Positions 19,188-28,330 of a DNA stretch of 64,000 nucleotides are shown in pieces (position 1 is the first letter of the stretch; the number at the start of each line of letters is the position of its first letter). The translations under genes and the position numbers were made by a program. The stretch covers positions 45,516-109,515 of the forward strand of contig SIRU01000015.1 in the NCBI GenBank assembly GCA_004366385.1. The letters are read 5' to 3'. The notes beneath the pieces were generated by a model that saw nothing but the letters and a program-made list of their open reading frames with translations, was not told the origin of the DNA and did not search any database. The stretch comes from Actinomycetota bacterium. Its GTDB lineage: Bacteria; Actinomycetota; Thermoleophilia; Gaiellales; Gaiellaceae.

Positions 19188-19558
19188 TACTTCTTCTTCC
19201 CGCGGCCCACGGCCTTCGACGGGCCCTTGCGAGTCCGCGCGTTCGTCTTCGTGCGCTGCCCGCGGACGGGCAGGCTGCGGCGGTGCCGGATCCCGCGGTA
19301 GCTGCCGATCTCGGCGAGGCGCTTGAGTGCCTGCTGCCGCTCGCGGCGCAGGTCGCCCTCGACCTGGAGCTCGCCGTCGATGTACGCGCGGAGCTTCGTG
19401 ACCTCTTCGTCGGTGAGGTCGCGGATCTTCTGGTCCGGATCGAGCTCGAGCTCGCGGATGATCTTCTTCGCGGTCGAGTGACCGATCCCGAAGATGTAGG
19501 TCAGGCCGATCTCGAGCCGCTTCTGCGTCGGGAGGTTGACGCCGGCGATGCGTGCCAC
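19187..19558 (-). CDS. rpsM: 30S ribosomal protein S13
   Basis: 123 residues from a GTG start that gives the canonical N-terminus [19 protein letters not shown]; the frame is open further upstream but is not S13-like. [10 protein letters not shown] and the C-terminal [19 protein letters not shown] contact P-site tRNA and form bridge B1. Lies four bases after rpmJ. Confidence 0.97.
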   Translation of the reverse strand: MARIAGVNLPTQKRLEIGLTYIFGIGHSTAKKIIRELELDPDQKIRDLTDEEVTKLRAYIDGELQVEGDLRRERQQALKRLAEIGSYRGIRHRRSLPVRGQRTKTNARTRKGPSKAVGRGKKK

Positions 19559-19562
19559 GTGG

Positions 19563-19676
19563 CTACCCCTGCCTTTGCTTGTGCCGCGGGTTCGAGCAGA
19601 TGACGATCGTCCGCCCGTGTCGCTTGACGACACGGCAGCGCTCGCACATCGGCTTCACGGAAGGGCGTACTTTCAT
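19563..19676 (-). CDS. rpmJ: 50S ribosomal protein L36
   Basis: 37 residues. Reading the minus strand gives [14 protein letters not shown], then [13 protein letters not shown] and [10 protein letters not shown]. The zinc ligands Cys-x2-Cys, Cys and His are all present, so this is the zinc-binding C+ form. Located between infA and rpsM as in most bacteria; four bases separate it from infA. Confidence 0.96.
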   Translation of the reverse strand: MKVRPSVKPMCERCRVVKRHGRTIVICSNPRHKQRQG

Positions 19677-19680
19677 TGCT

Positions 19681-19902
19681 CTACTTGAGTCGGAACGTGA
19701 TCCGGCCGCGGGTCAGGTCGTAGGGAGAGAGCTCGACCTTGACACGGTCGCCCGGGAGGATGCGGATGTAGTGCTTGCGCATCTTCCCCGAGATCTTGGC
19801 GAGCACGCTGTGACCGTCCTCGAGCTGCACCCGGAACATCGTGCTGGGGAGCGCCTCGACGACCTCGCCTTCGACCTCGATCTTCTCTTCCTTCACTGCC
19901 AC
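19681..19902 (-). CDS. infA: translation initiation factor IF-1
   Basis: About 73 residues, one S1/OB domain: [46 protein letters not shown] and [15 protein letters not shown]. Blocks the A site during initiation. Of two neighbouring GTG codons I chose 19902, because GGAGG lies about 13 bases upstream; 19896 would remove two residues. The open frame upstream is not IF-1. Confidence 0.95.
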   Translation of the reverse strand: MAVKEEKIEVEGEVVEALPSTMFRVQLEDGHSVLAKISGKMRKHYIRILPGDRVKVELSPYDLTRGRITFRLK

Positions 19903-20053
19903 TGCTTCTACCGGACCTCCAGGGACGATTCCGACACCTCTACGTCGCTTCGGGAGCGCGCCGAGCGCGGCACCGCTCCCACAACATGACGGCGGCACGA
20001 ACTCGCAGCCCGCGCCGCGGCTGGGCATGGTACCACACGCCTCGCGTCCCGCC

Positions 20054-20830
20054 CTAGACCTGGACTCCGCGCTCGGGGACGCCGACGCGCGGCGTGAGGA
20101 TCCTCGGGCCGTCAGCCGTGATCGCGACCGTGTGCTCGAAATGGGCGGCCAGCGAGCCGTCCTCGGTCGTGATCGTCCAGCCGTCGCGGTCGACGACGAT
20201 CTCCGATCCGCCCGCCGTGATCATCGGCTCGATCGCGATCGTCATGCCCTCGGACAGGCGCGGGCCGCGGCCCGGCTCCCCGAAGTTCGGGATGTGCGGG
20301 TCCTCGTGGTAGTGGCGCCCGACGCCGTGCCCGACGAGGCTGCGGACGACCGAGAGCCCGGCGCCTTCCACGACAGCCTGGACGGCGTGCGAGATGTCCC
20401 CCACGCGGTTGCCGACCTGCGCCTCGGCGATCCCCGCCGCGAGCGCGTCCTGCGCGACGTCGAGCAGCCGCTGCGCCTCCGGGCCGATCTCCCCGACGCC
20501 GAACGTGTACGCGCTGTCGGCGATCGCACCGTCGAGCGTGACGCCGACGTCGATCGTGACGAGGTCGCCGTCCGCCACGACGTAGGCCCCCGGGATCCCG
20601 TGCACGACGACGGCGTTCGGCGAGATGCAGATCGCCTTCGGGTAGCCCTTGTAGCCCTCGGAGGTCGGGATGCCGCCGCGCGAGCGGATGAACGCCCCGG
20701 CCGCGTCGTCGAGCTCCGCGGTCGTGACGCCCGGCGCGAGCAGCGACCCGACGTGCGCGATCGTCTCCGCGACCACGGCGCCGGCGGCCGCGATCCTCTC
20801 GATCTCCCGCGGGCTCTTGCGGATGATCAC
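20054..20830 (-). CDS. map: methionine aminopeptidase, type I
   Basis: 258 residues. Pita-bread metallopeptidase with metal ligands in [16 protein letters not shown] (two Asp), [12 protein letters not shown] (His), IAIEPM (Glu) and HFEHTVAI (Glu). Removes N-terminal Met cotranslationally. The GTG start overlaps the adk stop (GTGA), so the two are translationally coupled. Directly follows adk, as in the classical spc operon. Confidence 0.97.
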   Translation of the reverse strand: MIIRKSPREIERIAAAGAVVAETIAHVGSLLAPGVTTAELDDAAGAFIRSRGGIPTSEGYKGYPKAICISPNAVVVHGIPGAYVVADGDLVTIDVGVTLDGAIADSAYTFGVGEIGPEAQRLLDVAQDALAAGIAEAQVGNRVGDISHAVQAVVEGAGLSVVRSLVGHGVGRHYHEDPHIPNFGEPGRGPRLSEGMTIAIEPMITAGGSEIVVDRDGWTITTEDGSLAAHFEHTVAITADGPRILTPRVGVPERGVQV

Positions 20831-21396
20831 CGGCGCGCTCCCACGGCGCCCAGTGCGCGCTCGATGTCGGCGCCGACCTCGTCCACACCCTGCTCGCCGT
20901 CCACGGCGACGAGCATGCCTGCTGCGCGGTAGCGCTCGACGACCGGCTCGGTGAGAGCGTGGTAGTGGCGCAACCGGGTCCGAATCGCATCGGGCTCGTC
21001 GTCCGCGCGGTGCTCGATCGCGCCGCGCTGGACGAGCCGCTCGAGCGCGACCTCGTCCGAGACCTCGAGGAGGAGCACGACGTCGAGCGGCTTCTCGATC
21101 TCTTCGAGCATCGAGTCGAGCGCTTCCGCCTGCGGCACCGTCCGCGGGAAGCCGTCGAGCACGAACCCGTCCTCGACCGCGAGCCGCTCGCGGATGAGGT
21201 CGACCATGAGGTCGTCCGGCACGAGGTCGCCGCGCTCGAGGATCGGGGCCACCCGCAGCCCGAGCTCGCTCCCGTCCGCGACCGCCGCGCGCAGGATGTC
21301 CCCGGTCGCGACGTGCGGCATGCCGTGCGCCGCCGCGATCCGCTTCGCCTGCGTCCCCTTTCCGGACCCCTGCGGCCCCAGGATCAGTACTCGCAT
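20827..21396 (-). CDS. adk: adenylate kinase, short-lid form
   Basis: 189 residues. P-loop GPQGSGKGTQAK, AMP-binding GDILR and LDGFPRTVPQAE, and a short LID (IEHRADDEPDAIRTRL) without the zinc-finger insertion. Interconverts ATP, AMP and ADP. Lies 11 bases after secY. Confidence 0.97.
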   Translation of the reverse strand: MRVLILGPQGSGKGTQAKRIAAAHGMPHVATGDILRAAVADGSELGLRVAPILERGDLVPDDLMVDLIRERLAVEDGFVLDGFPRTVPQAEALDSMLEEIEKPLDVVLLLEVSDEVALERLVQRGAIEHRADDEPDAIRTRLRHYHALTEPVVERYRAAGMLVAVDGEQGVDEVGADIERALGAVGARR

Positions 21397-21407
21397 GGGC
21401 GCAGGCG

Positions 21408-22667
21408 CTACCGGAGGAAGCCCTCGTAGGAGCGCATCATCATCTGCGACTCCATCTGGCGCATCGTGTCGAGGGCGACGCCGACCGCGATCAGGACCGA
21501 CGTGCCGCCGAGCGCCCCGGCGCTCGCCTGCGAGAAGCCGCCGTAGGCGATGAAGAGGCTCGGAAGCGTGGCAACCGTGGCCAGGAACAGCGACCCCGGC
21601 AGCGTCAGCCGCGAGAGCACGCGGTCGAGGTACTGCGCAGTCGGGGGGCCGGGCCGGATGCCCGGGATGTACCCGCCGTGCCGGCGGAGGTTGTCCGCCT
21701 GGTCCACCGGGTTGAACTGCACGGCCGTGTAGAAGTAGGTGAAGAGGACGATCATCATCCCCTGGGTCAACAGGTAGATCCAGTCGTTCGGCTGGAAGTA
21801 CTCGTTGACGAAGTCCCGCGTCCCCGGGAAGTACTGGGCCATCGTCGGCGGGAAGGCGAGGATCGCGGCCGCGAAGATGATCGGGATGACGCCGGCCATG
21901 TTCACGCGCAGCGGCAGGTAGGTGGAGCCGCCCGCCGTCATGCGGCGACCCACCATCCGCTTCGCGTACTGGATCGGGATCCTGCGCTGCCCCTCCTGCA
22001 CGAAGACGACGGCTGCGACGATCCCGAGTGCGATCAGCGGGTAGAACAGCTTCTCCATCGGCCCGCCGTTCCACCACGCGGCGATGCCGAGCGGGGCGCC
22101 GACGAGGATCGACGCGAAGATGAGGATCGAGATCCCGTTGCCGATCCCGCGCTTCGTGATCAGCTCGCCCATCCACATGAGGAGGGCGGTGCCGGCCGTG
22201 AGCGTCGTGATGATGAGGACGAGCTCGCCCGAGCCCGCCTCGAGCGCGCCCTGGCTCCGGAAGAGGAACGCGTAGCCCGTCGCCTGCGCCGCCGCGAGCA
22301 CGATGGTCAGGTAGCGCGTGTACTGCGTGATCTTGGCGTAGCCGGCCTCGCCCTCCTTCTGGAGCTCGCCGAGCTTCGGGATGACCACGGTCATCAGCTG
22401 GAGGATGATCGAGGCCGTGATGTACGGCATGATCCCGAGCGCAAAGAGCGAGAACTGCGACAGCGCGCCGCCCGAGAAGAGGTCGAGCAGGCCGAGGACG
22501 GTGCCGCCCGCGCCCGACGAGCTGAAGTAGTTCTGGATCGTCTCCGAGTTCACGCCCGGCGCCGGGATCCACGACCCGAGCCGGTACACGGCGAGGATCA
22601 TCGCCGTGAAGAGGACGCGCCTCCGGAGCTCCGGGACGCGCCAGGCGTTCGCGAGCCAGGAGAACAA
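21408..22667 (-). CDS. secY: preprotein translocase subunit SecY
   Basis: 419 residues with about ten membrane segments. Signature regions include the first helix LFTAMILAVYRLGSWIPAPG with the plug, ITASIILQLMTVVIPKL, and the cytosolic loop ending near the C-terminus. Forms the SecYEG channel together with secE (54812 here). The start is TTG, three bases after the rplO stop. Confidence 0.97.
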   Translation of the reverse strand: MFSWLANAWRVPELRRRVLFTAMILAVYRLGSWIPAPGVNSETIQNYFSSSGAGGTVLGLLDLFSGGALSQFSLFALGIMPYITASIILQLMTVVIPKLGELQKEGEAGYAKITQYTRYLTIVLAAAQATGYAFLFRSQGALEAGSGELVLIITTLTAGTALLMWMGELITKRGIGNGISILIFASILVGAPLGIAAWWNGGPMEKLFYPLIALGIVAAVVFVQEGQRRIPIQYAKRMVGRRMTAGGSTYLPLRVNMAGVIPIIFAAAILAFPPTMAQYFPGTRDFVNEYFQPNDWIYLLTQGMMIVLFTYFYTAVQFNPVDQADNLRRHGGYIPGIRPGPPTAQYLDRVLSRLTLPGSLFLATVATLPSLFIAYGGFSQASAGALGGTSVLIAVGVALDTMRQMESQMMMRSYEGFLR

Positions 22668-22670
22668 GGG

Positions 22671-23291
22671 CTAGCCCTCGGCCTCCGCGGGCTCGTCCTC
22701 GGCGGGCTCGTCGGCCGCCTCGTCCGTGACCTCGGCCTCCGGCTCGTCCGCCTCGGGAGCGGGCGCAGCGGCCTTGTGGCGCTTGCGCTTCTTCTTCTTC
22801 ACCGGCTCGCCGCGCAGCCAGGTCACGGACCCGCCTGCGGCCTCGATCTTCTCGACCGCGGACTTCGAGAACCCGTGCGCGCTGACCGTCAGCGACTTCG
22901 TCAGGTCGCCCTGGCCGAGGATCTTGACGTCGACGGAGAGCTTGCGCACGAGCCCGGCCGCCTTGAGCGCCTCCGGCGTCACCTCCGCGCCCGCGTCGAA
23001 CCGCTGCTCGAGGTCGCGGACGTTGACCGGCTGGCTGTACGTGCGGAACGGGCCGATCGGCATCGCGTCCGCCGACGTGTTGCCGCGGAGCTTGCCGAGG
23101 CGCATGTCGATGGGCGTCTGGCCGCCCTCGAACCCCGCCGGCATCGTGTGCGAGCCGGCGCGCGACTTCTGGCCCTTGATCCCGCGGCCGGAGTAGCGGC
23201 CCTTGCCGGAGCCCAGCCCGCGGCCGACCCGCTTGCGGGCCTTGCGCGGCTGCGCGGGTGAGAGGTTCGACAGCGACAGCTCGTCGGCCAT
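22671..23291 (-). CDS. rplO: 50S ribosomal protein L15 with acidic C-terminal tail
   Basis: 206 residues versus about 145-150 usual. Standard N-terminus (LSNLSPAQPRKARKRVGRG, GSGKGRYSGRGIKGQKSR), then a Lys/Arg cluster (KKKKRKRHK), then about 35 residues of Ala/Glu/Asp/Pro-rich tail (APEADEPEAEVTDEAADEP). The ATG overlaps the rpmD stop (TGATG) with GGAGG just upstream. The tail is not part of the conserved fold and is likely disordered. Confidence 0.96.
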   Translation of the reverse strand: MADELSLSNLSPAQPRKARKRVGRGLGSGKGRYSGRGIKGQKSRAGSHTMPAGFEGGQTPIDMRLGKLRGNTSADAMPIGPFRTYSQPVNVRDLEQRFDAGAEVTPEALKAAGLVRKLSVDVKILGQGDLTKSLTVSAHGFSKSAVEKIEAAGGSVTWLRGEPVKKKKRKRHKAAAPAPEADEPEAEVTDEAADEPAEDEPAEAEG

Positions 23292-23476
23292 CACGCCTCC
23301 TTCCCGTCGACGCGGACGAGGTGCGCGACCTGGCGGAGCATCCCCTGGAGCTCCGGTGAGTCCCGGTGCTCGGCCGTGCGGCCGATCTTCCCGAGCCCGA
23401 GCGCACGGAGCGTGCCGCGGTGGCGCTGCGACTGCCCGACGGCGCTGCGGACCTGCGTGACCTTCAGCGCGCTCAC
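23291..23476 (-). CDS. rpmD: 50S ribosomal protein L30
   Basis: 61 residues, the bacterial size. [29 protein letters not shown] is the L30 core (seen in parts), followed by [11 protein letters not shown]. The GTG start overlaps the rpsE stop (GTGA). Confidence 0.96.
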   Translation of the reverse strand: MSALKVTQVRSAVGQSQRHRGTLRALGLGKIGRTAEHRDSPELQGMLRQVAHLVRVDGKEA

Positions 23477-24111
23477 GAGGCAGGCTCCTCCTGCTCCTCG
23501 GCGGGCTCGGCGACGGCCTCGGCGGGCGCTGCCTCCGCCTCAGGCTCGGCGGGCGCTGCCTCCGGCGCGGCGGAAGCGGCCTCGATCTCGGTCTCGGTCT
23601 CGGTCTCTTCGACGGGCGGCTTCCAGGGCAGGACCTCGGAGATCGTCTTGCCGCGGAGCTGGGCCACGTCCTCGGGGCGGACGAGGCTGCGCAGCCCCTG
23701 GACGGTGGCGCGCGTCATATTGATCGGCGTGGTGGTGCCGAGGCTCTTCGCGAGCACGTCGCGGATCCCGGCGAGCTCGAGCACGGCGCGGACGCCGCCG
23801 CCGGCGATGACGCCGGTCCCCTCGCTCGCGGGCCGGAGGACGACGCGCGCGGCGTCGAACCGCCCGACGATCTCGTGCGTGATCGTCTGCCCGTGCTTCG
23901 GGACGGTGAAGAGGTTCTTCTTCGCGTCCTCGACCGCCTTCGAGATGGCGAGCGGCACCTCGCGCGCCTTCCCGTAGCCGAGGCCGACGCGGTCGACCTC
24001 GTCGCCGATGACGACGAGCGCGGTGAACGAGAACCGCCGGCCGCCCTTCACGACCTTCGCGACGCGGTTGATCTCGATGACCCGCTCCTTCAGCTCGCGG
24101 GTGTCAGCCAC
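23473..24111 (-). CDS. rpsE: 30S ribosomal protein S5 with acidic C-terminal tail
   Basis: 212 residues versus about 165-170 usual. From the GTG start: [20 protein letters not shown] and the double-stranded RNA-binding domain ([15 protein letters not shown]), then the C-terminal domain with [20 protein letters not shown]. About 45 extra Glu/Ala/Pro residues follow the SEVLPWKPP end. S5 is central to translational accuracy; the tail's role is unknown. Lies 11 bases after rplR. Confidence 0.96.
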   Translation of the reverse strand: MADTRELKERVIEINRVAKVVKGGRRFSFTALVVIGDEVDRVGLGYGKAREVPLAISKAVEDAKKNLFTVPKHGQTITHEIVGRFDAARVVLRPASEGTGVIAGGGVRAVLELAGIRDVLAKSLGTTTPINMTRATVQGLRSLVRPEDVAQLRGKTISEVLPWKPPVEETETETEIEAASAAPEAAPAEPEAEAAPAEAVAEPAEEQEEPAS

Positions 24112-24122
24112 TTCTCTGCTGC

Positions 24123-24476
24123 TCAAAACCTGAGTCCTTCCTCGCGCGCGGCCTCGGCGAGGGCCTTCACGCGTCCGTGGTAGAGGTAGCCGCCGCGATC
24201 GAAGACGCACGTCTCGACGCCCGCGGCCTTCGCCGCCTTGCCGAGCGCCTTGCCGACCTCTGCCGCCTGCTCGACCTTCGAGCCGGAGAGCTTCCCGAGC
24301 GAGTTCCAGCCCGCGGCCGCGAGCGTGCGCCCGGTCTCGTCGTCGACGAGCTGCGCGAAGATCCCGCGGTTCGAGCGGAACACGACGAGGCGAGGCCGCT
24401 CGGCCGTCCCCGCGACCTTCCCGCGCACCCGGCGGTGGCGGCGCTCCCGCGCCTGGCGCTTCGTCATCGTGCTCAT
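24123..24476 (-). CDS. rplR: 50S ribosomal protein L18
   Basis: 117 residues. [21 protein letters not shown] and the 5S-rRNA-binding core [17 protein letters not shown], ending [20 protein letters not shown]. Binds 5S rRNA. The ATG overlaps the rplF stop (ATGA). Confidence 0.97.
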   Translation of the reverse strand: MSTMTKRQARERRHRRVRGKVAGTAERPRLVVFRSNRGIFAQLVDDETGRTLAAAGWNSLGKLSGSKVEQAAEVGKALGKAAKAAGVETCVFDRGGYLYHGRVKALAEAAREEGLRF

Positions 24477-25006
24477 GCGCGCTTCCCAACCTTGCGTCTC
24501 ACGTGCTCGTCGCGGTAGCGGATGCCCTTGCCCTTGTACGGCTCGGGCGGGCGGACCTTGCGGATCTCGGCCGCGGTCTGGCCCACCTTCTGCTTGTCGA
24601 TGCCCTTCACGATCACCTGCGTCGGCGCGGGCACCTCGAACTCGATCCCCTCGCGCGGCGTGATCGTGACCGGATGCGAGTAGCCGACCGCGAGCTCGAG
24701 GTCGCGGCCCTTCAGCTGCGCGCGGTAGCCGACGCCCTGGATCTCGAGGTGCTTCTCGAAGCCCTTCGTGACGCCCTCGACCATGTTCGCGATGAGTGTG
24801 CGCGTGAGACCGTGCAGCGCGCGGTCCTCGCCGCGCTCGGTCGGGCGCGACACGGTGATCTCCGAGTCGGTCTTCTCGATCTGCATGCGCGCGGGCACGA
24901 CCTGCGAGAGCTCGCCGAGCGGCCCGTTCACCTGCACGCGCCCGGGCGAGAGCGCCACCATCACACCCGACGGCAGCTCGATGGGCTTGCGTCCGATTCG
25001 CGACAT
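24473..25006 (-). CDS. rplF: 50S ribosomal protein L6
   Basis: 177 residues. [15 protein letters not shown] start and two L6 repeats; the C-terminal motif [20 protein letters not shown] is the diagnostic signature. Located near the factor-binding site of the 50S subunit. Lies 11 bases after rpsH. Confidence 0.98.
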   Translation of the reverse strand: MSRIGRKPIELPSGVMVALSPGRVQVNGPLGELSQVVPARMQIEKTDSEITVSRPTERGEDRALHGLTRTLIANMVEGVTKGFEKHLEIQGVGYRAQLKGRDLELAVGYSHPVTITPREGIEFEVPAPTQVIVKGIDKQKVGQTAAEIRKVRPPEPYKGKGIRYRDEHVRRKVGKRA

Positions 25007-25017
25007 CCAGGGCCCGC

Positions 25018-25434
25018 CTACCAGACGAAGGCGATCACCTCGCCGCCCACGCCGCGCTCCGCGGCCTGGCGGTGGGTGATGACGCCGGTCGAGGTGGACA
25101 TGATCGCGGTGCCGAGCCCGCCGAGAACGCGCGGCAGCCGGTCCTTGCCCGCGTACACGCGCCGGCCCGGCTTGGAGACGCGCTTCAGGTCAGTGATGAC
25201 GCGCCGCCGGTCGCGGGCGAACTTGAGCTCGATGACGAGAGTCTTGTACGGGAGGGCGTTTCCCTGCTCGTCGTTCGTCTCGACGACGCGGTACCCCGCG
25301 ATGTAACCCTCCTCCTCGAGGATGCGGGCGATCTCCTCCTTCATCCTGGAGGTCGGCATCGAGGCGGTCTCGTGCAGCGCCCGGTTGGCGTTCCGGATCC
25401 GCGTGAGCATGTCGGCGATGGGATCGGTGAGCAT
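25018..25434 (-). CDS. rpsH: 30S ribosomal protein S8
   Basis: 138 residues. [19 protein letters not shown] start and the C-terminal signature [20 protein letters not shown]. Binds helix 21 of 16S rRNA; in other bacteria S8 represses the spc operon at the L5 region, which may also hold here. Eight bases separate it from rpsZ. Confidence 0.98.
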   Translation of the reverse strand: MLTDPIADMLTRIRNANRALHETASMPTSRMKEEIARILEEEGYIAGYRVVETNDEQGNALPYKTLVIELKFARDRRRVITDLKRVSKPGRRVYAGKDRLPRVLGGLGTAIMSTSTGVITHRQAAERGVGGEVIAFVW

Positions 25435-25442
25435 CGTTCCTC

Positions 25443-25628
25443 CTACCAGCTCGACTTCGTCATGCCCGGGATCGCGCCCTGGTGGGCGAGCTCCCGCAGG
25501 CAGATCCGGCAGACCCCGAACTTCTTGTACACCGCGCGCGGGCGGCCGCACTTCGTGCAGCGCGTGTACTCGCGCACCTTGTACTTCGAGCCGCGCTGCT
25601 GCTTGACGACGAGCGACTTCTTGGCCAC
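25443..25628 (-). CDS. rpsZ: 30S ribosomal protein S14, zinc type Z
   Basis: 61 residues. Zinc ligands in CTKC and CRIC separated by 12 residues, and the ending [11 protein letters not shown] is characteristic. The short, zinc-binding form, not the 100-residue zinc-free paralogue. GTG start, three bases after rplE. Confidence 0.97.
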   Translation of the reverse strand: MAKKSLVVKQQRGSKYKVREYTRCTKCGRPRAVYKKFGVCRICLRELAHQGAIPGMTKSSW

Positions 25629-25631
25629 GTC

Positions 25632-26225
25632 TTACGCCTCCGTCCTTCGTTCTCCGGCGAACGGGAGCCCGAGGGCCGCGAGGAGCGCGAGCCCGTGCTC
25701 GTCCGTCTGCGCCGAGGTCGTGATCGCGACGTCCAGCCCGCGAATGGACGGGACCTTGTCGTAGTCGATCTCCGGGAAGATGATCTGCTCGCGGATGCCG
25801 ATCGAGTAGTTCCCGCGGCCGTCGAACGAGCCGGGGTCGAGCCCGCGGAAGTCGCGGATGCGCGGCAGCGCGATCGAGCTCAACCGGTCGAGGAACTCGT
25901 ACATCCGCGTCCCGCGCAGCGTCACGCGCGCGCCGACCGGCATGCCCTCGCGGAGCTTGAAGCTCGCAATCGACTTCGTCGCCCGGCGCACCTGCGCGTG
26001 CTGCCCGGAGATGAGCGTGAGCTCCTCGATCGCGGCGTCCAGCGCCTTCGCGTCGGTCTTCGCCTCGCCGACGCCCATGTTCAGCGTGATCTTCGTGACC
26101 CGCGGGACCTGCATCACGGACGAGAGGCCGAGCTCCTCCTGGAGCCGCGGGCGGATCTCGCTCTCGTACCGCTCCTTGAGGCGCGGCACGTAGGTCTCCG
26201 GGGTCGGGGTCTCGACGACGCTCAC
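25632..26225 (-). CDS. rplE: 50S ribosomal protein L5
   Basis: 197 residues. [37 protein letters not shown] and the loop [11 protein letters not shown] followed by [11 protein letters not shown] are L5 signatures. Binds 5S rRNA and contacts P-site tRNA. The GTG start overlaps the rplX stop (GTGA); the open frame before it is antisense noise. Confidence 0.97.
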   Translation of the reverse strand: MSVVETPTPETYVPRLKERYESEIRPRLQEELGLSSVMQVPRVTKITLNMGVGEAKTDAKALDAAIEELTLISGQHAQVRRATKSIASFKLREGMPVGARVTLRGTRMYEFLDRLSSIALPRIRDFRGLDPGSFDGRGNYSIGIREQIIFPEIDYDKVPSIRGLDVAITTSAQTDEHGLALLAALGLPFAGERRTEA

Positions 26226-26593
26226 CGGTCGAGCTCCTCTCCACAGCCCTCGCGCTTGCAGACGCGGACGCGGACGGTGCCGCCCTTCGCGTCCTTCTCC
26301 GCGATCCCGACGCGTGTCGGGTTCCCGCAGACGGGGCAGACGACCATGACGTTCGAGACTGGCACCGGCGCCGGCTTGTCCATGATCCCGCCCGGCAGGA
26401 TCTGCGCACCGCCCATCCGCGAGCTGTCCCGGATGGGGCGCGGCCGCTGGTGCCGCTTCGCGACGTTCAGGTTCTCGACGATGACGCGACGCTCCGCCGG
26501 CCGCGCCTCGATGACGCGGCCCCGCTTGCCGCGGTCCTTGCCGGTGATGATCTGGACGAGGTCGCCCTTCTTGACCTTCATCTTCACTGCCAT
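26222..26593 (-). CDS. rplX: 50S ribosomal protein L24
   Basis: 123 residues. KOW motif [20 protein letters not shown], the central [13 protein letters not shown], and a C-terminal zinc-ribbon-like part with CPVC and CKREGC. One of the first proteins to bind 23S rRNA. Three bases after rplN. Confidence 0.97.
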   Translation of the reverse strand: MAVKMKVKKGDLVQIITGKDRGKRGRVIEARPAERRVIVENLNVAKRHQRPRPIRDSSRMGGAQILPGGIMDKPAPVPVSNVMVVCPVCGNPTRVGIAEKDAKGGTVRVRVCKREGCGEELDR

Positions 26594-26596
26594 GAG

Positions 26597-26965
26597 CTAC
26601 AGGACCTCCGGGGCCAGGCTGACGATCTTCATGAAGTTCTTCTCGCGGAGCTCGCGCGCGACCGGTCCGAAGATCCGCGTCCCGCGTGGGTTCGACTGGG
26701 GATCGATGAGGACGGCGGCGTTCTCGTCGAAGCCGATGAGCGTGCCGTCGTCCCGGCCGTAGGGCTTCTTCGTCCGCACGACGACCGCGCGCACGACCTC
26801 GCCCTTCTTGACCGCGCCCTGGGGCGTGGCCGACTTCACGGTAGCAATGATCGTGTCGCCCACCCGCGCGTAGCGCCGGTGCGACCCACCGAGCACGCGG
26901 ATGCACAGGAGCTCGCGCGCACCGGTGTTGTCGGCGACCTTCAGGCGGGACTCCTGCTGGATCAC
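26597..26965 (-). CDS. rplN: 50S ribosomal protein L14
   Basis: 122 residues, the canonical length. [20 protein letters not shown] and [21 protein letters not shown] are invariant regions. Forms bridges to the 30S subunit. The ATG overlaps the rpsQ stop (26962), so translation is probably coupled. Confidence 0.98.
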   Translation of the reverse strand: MIQQESRLKVADNTGARELLCIRVLGGSHRRYARVGDTIIATVKSATPQGAVKKGEVVRAVVVRTKKPYGRDDGTLIGFDENAAVLIDPQSNPRGTRIFGPVARELREKNFMKIVSLAPEVL

Positions 26966-27609
26966 TTCGCGGCCTCCACGACTTCCTGGAGCCGCCAGCG
27001 CTTCAACTTCGACAGCGGCCGCGTCTCGACGATGCGGACGACGTCGCCGACCTTCGCCACGTTCTCCTCGTCGTGCGCGTGCAGCTTCGTGCTGCGGCGG
27101 ATGACCTTCTTGTACATCGGGTGCGCCTTCACGGTGTCGACGCGGACGACGATCGTCTTGTCCGCGGAGGCGGACACGACCGTGCCCTGCCGCTCCTGGC
27201 GCCGGCCGCGCTCGTGCTCCGGCTTGGGCAGGCGCGTGATCGGCTTGCGCTCGGCCGAGGGGACGCGCTGGCGGCGCGTGCGCGCGGGGCGGAGCGAGCG
27301 CGGGAGGCGCTTCTTCTTCCGCTTGCGGGCAGGCTCGGCCGGCGCCTCCTCGGCAGCCTCGGCGGGTGCCTCAGCACCGGGATCTGCGGCCGGCGCGTCG
27401 GCCTCGGCCGCGAGAGCATCCTCGGGCGCTTCCGCGGCGGGCACGTCGACGTCCTCAGCGGGTGCCTCCTCGGCGACCGGCTCCTCGGCGGGGGCGTCGG
27501 CGACCTCTGCCTCGGCCTCGGGTCCTTCCGGTGCCTCGGCCACGGGCTCCTCGGCCGTCTCGGCCTGCGTCTCTTCGGTCTCGTTCACGTTCTCGTCAGC
27601 CACTGGCAT
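26962..27609 (-). CDS. rpsQ: 30S ribosomal protein S17 with a long acidic N-terminal extension
   Basis: 215 residues versus about 80-90 for ordinary S17. Residues 1-93 are almost only Ala, Glu, Pro, Asp and Val (for example [18 protein letters not shown]). Residues 94-138 are strongly basic ([19 protein letters not shown]). The S17 OB fold begins around [18 protein letters not shown] and ends [12 protein letters not shown]. The extension is in frame and has good start codons (ATG 27609 or GTG 27603), overlapping the end of rpmC. Starting nearer the fold would need an internal codon with no visible Shine-Dalgarno. See findings. Confidence 0.93.
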   Translation of the reverse strand: MPVADENVNETEETQAETAEEPVAEAPEGPEAEAEVADAPAEEPVAEEAPAEDVDVPAAEAPEDALAAEADAPAADPGAEAPAEAAEEAPAEPARKRKKKRLPRSLRPARTRRQRVPSAERKPITRLPKPEHERGRRQERQGTVVSASADKTIVVRVDTVKAHPMYKKVIRRSTKLHAHDEENVAKVGDVVRIVETRPLSKLKRWRLQEVVEAAK

Positions 27610-27802
27610 TCAGTCCTCGCGCTCGCTCGTTCTTGACGGTCAGGATGCGCGCGATCTCGCGCTTCGCCATCCGCAGGCGTGCGCTGTTCTCGAGCACGCC
27701 GGTGGCGGTCTGGAAGTGGAGGTTGAAGAGCTCCTGCCGCGTCTCGGCCATCTTCCGGTCGAGCTCGTCGTCGGTCAGGGCTCGCAGCTCCCTGGATTTC
27801 AT
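27596..27802 (-). CDS. rpmC: 50S ribosomal protein L29
   Basis: 68 residues, all alpha. [20 protein letters not shown] and [18 protein letters not shown] are standard. Sits at the tunnel exit, near SRP and trigger factor. Its last five codons overlap the start of rpsQ. A 102-base gap with a family B hairpin separates it from rplP, the largest gap in this part of the operon. Confidence 0.97.
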   Translation of the reverse strand: MKSRELRALTDDELDRKMAETRQELFNLHFQTATGVLENSARLRMAKREIARILTVKNERARGLNASG

Positions 27803-27824
27803 GCGTACCTCCGTGCGTCGCGTC

Positions 27825-27900
27825 GCGGAACCGAGCCGCGGCCGACCGGATCGCAGCGATCGAGGAGGGGGCTCGTGGGGGAACCAGGGGCTCCCGCACG
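27825..27900 (-). repeat. hairpin repeat family B, copy 2 (between rplP and rpmC)
   Basis: On the plus strand CGTGGGGGAACC (27874-27885) faces GGCTCCCGCACG (27889-27900), a stem with two mismatches. Read on the minus strand, it is followed by AGCCCCCTCCTCGATCGCTG, matching the tail of the 2548 copy. It lies inside the ribosomal operon, in the only sizeable gap between S3 and S17. Confidence 0.6.
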
Positions 27901-27904
27901 CTGG

Positions 27905-28330
27905 CTAGCTCTCAAAGAGATCGGCCTCCCTCTTCACGAACTTGGTCTTGACGGGCAGCTTCTGACCGGCGAGGCGGAGCGCCTCCTTCGCGAGCGGCTC
28001 GTCCACGCCCGCGAGCTCGAACATGACGCGGCCGGGCTTCACGACGGCGACCCAGCCCTCGGGCGAGCCCTTGCCGGAGCCCATGCGCGTCTCGGCCGGC
28101 TTCTTCGTGTACGGCTTGTCGGGGAAGAGGTTGATCCAGACCTTCCCGCTCCTGCGGATCTTGCGGGTCGCCGCGATGCGGGCCGCCTCGATCTGGCGGT
28201 TGGTCACCCACCCGTCCTCGAGGCTCTTCAGGCCGTACTCGCCGAACTGCACCTCGGTCTGCCCCTTCGAGAGGCCGGTGCGCCGCCCGCGATGCTGGCG
28301 GCGGAACTTCGTCTTGCGCGGCATCAGCAT
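27905..28330 (-). CDS. rplP: 50S ribosomal protein L16
   Basis: 141 residues. [17 protein letters not shown] is the usual start, and [18 protein letters not shown] a core block. Organises the A-site region of the 50S subunit. The ATG overlaps the rpsC stop (TGATG). Confidence 0.98.
   Translation of the reverse strand: MLMPRKTKFRRQHRGRRTGLSKGQTEVQFGEYGLKSLEDGWVTNRQIEAARIAATRKIRRSGKVWINLFPDKPYTKKPAETRMGSGKGSPEGWVAVVKPGRVMFELAGVDEPLAKEALRLAGQKLPVKTKFVKREADLFES

Noticed and set aside
22671..22740. Tandem repeats in the acidic tails of L15, S5 and S17
   Set aside because: Repetition of GAG/GCC-type codons reflects amino-acid composition (Glu, Ala, Pro), not a DNA repeat with a fixed unit.
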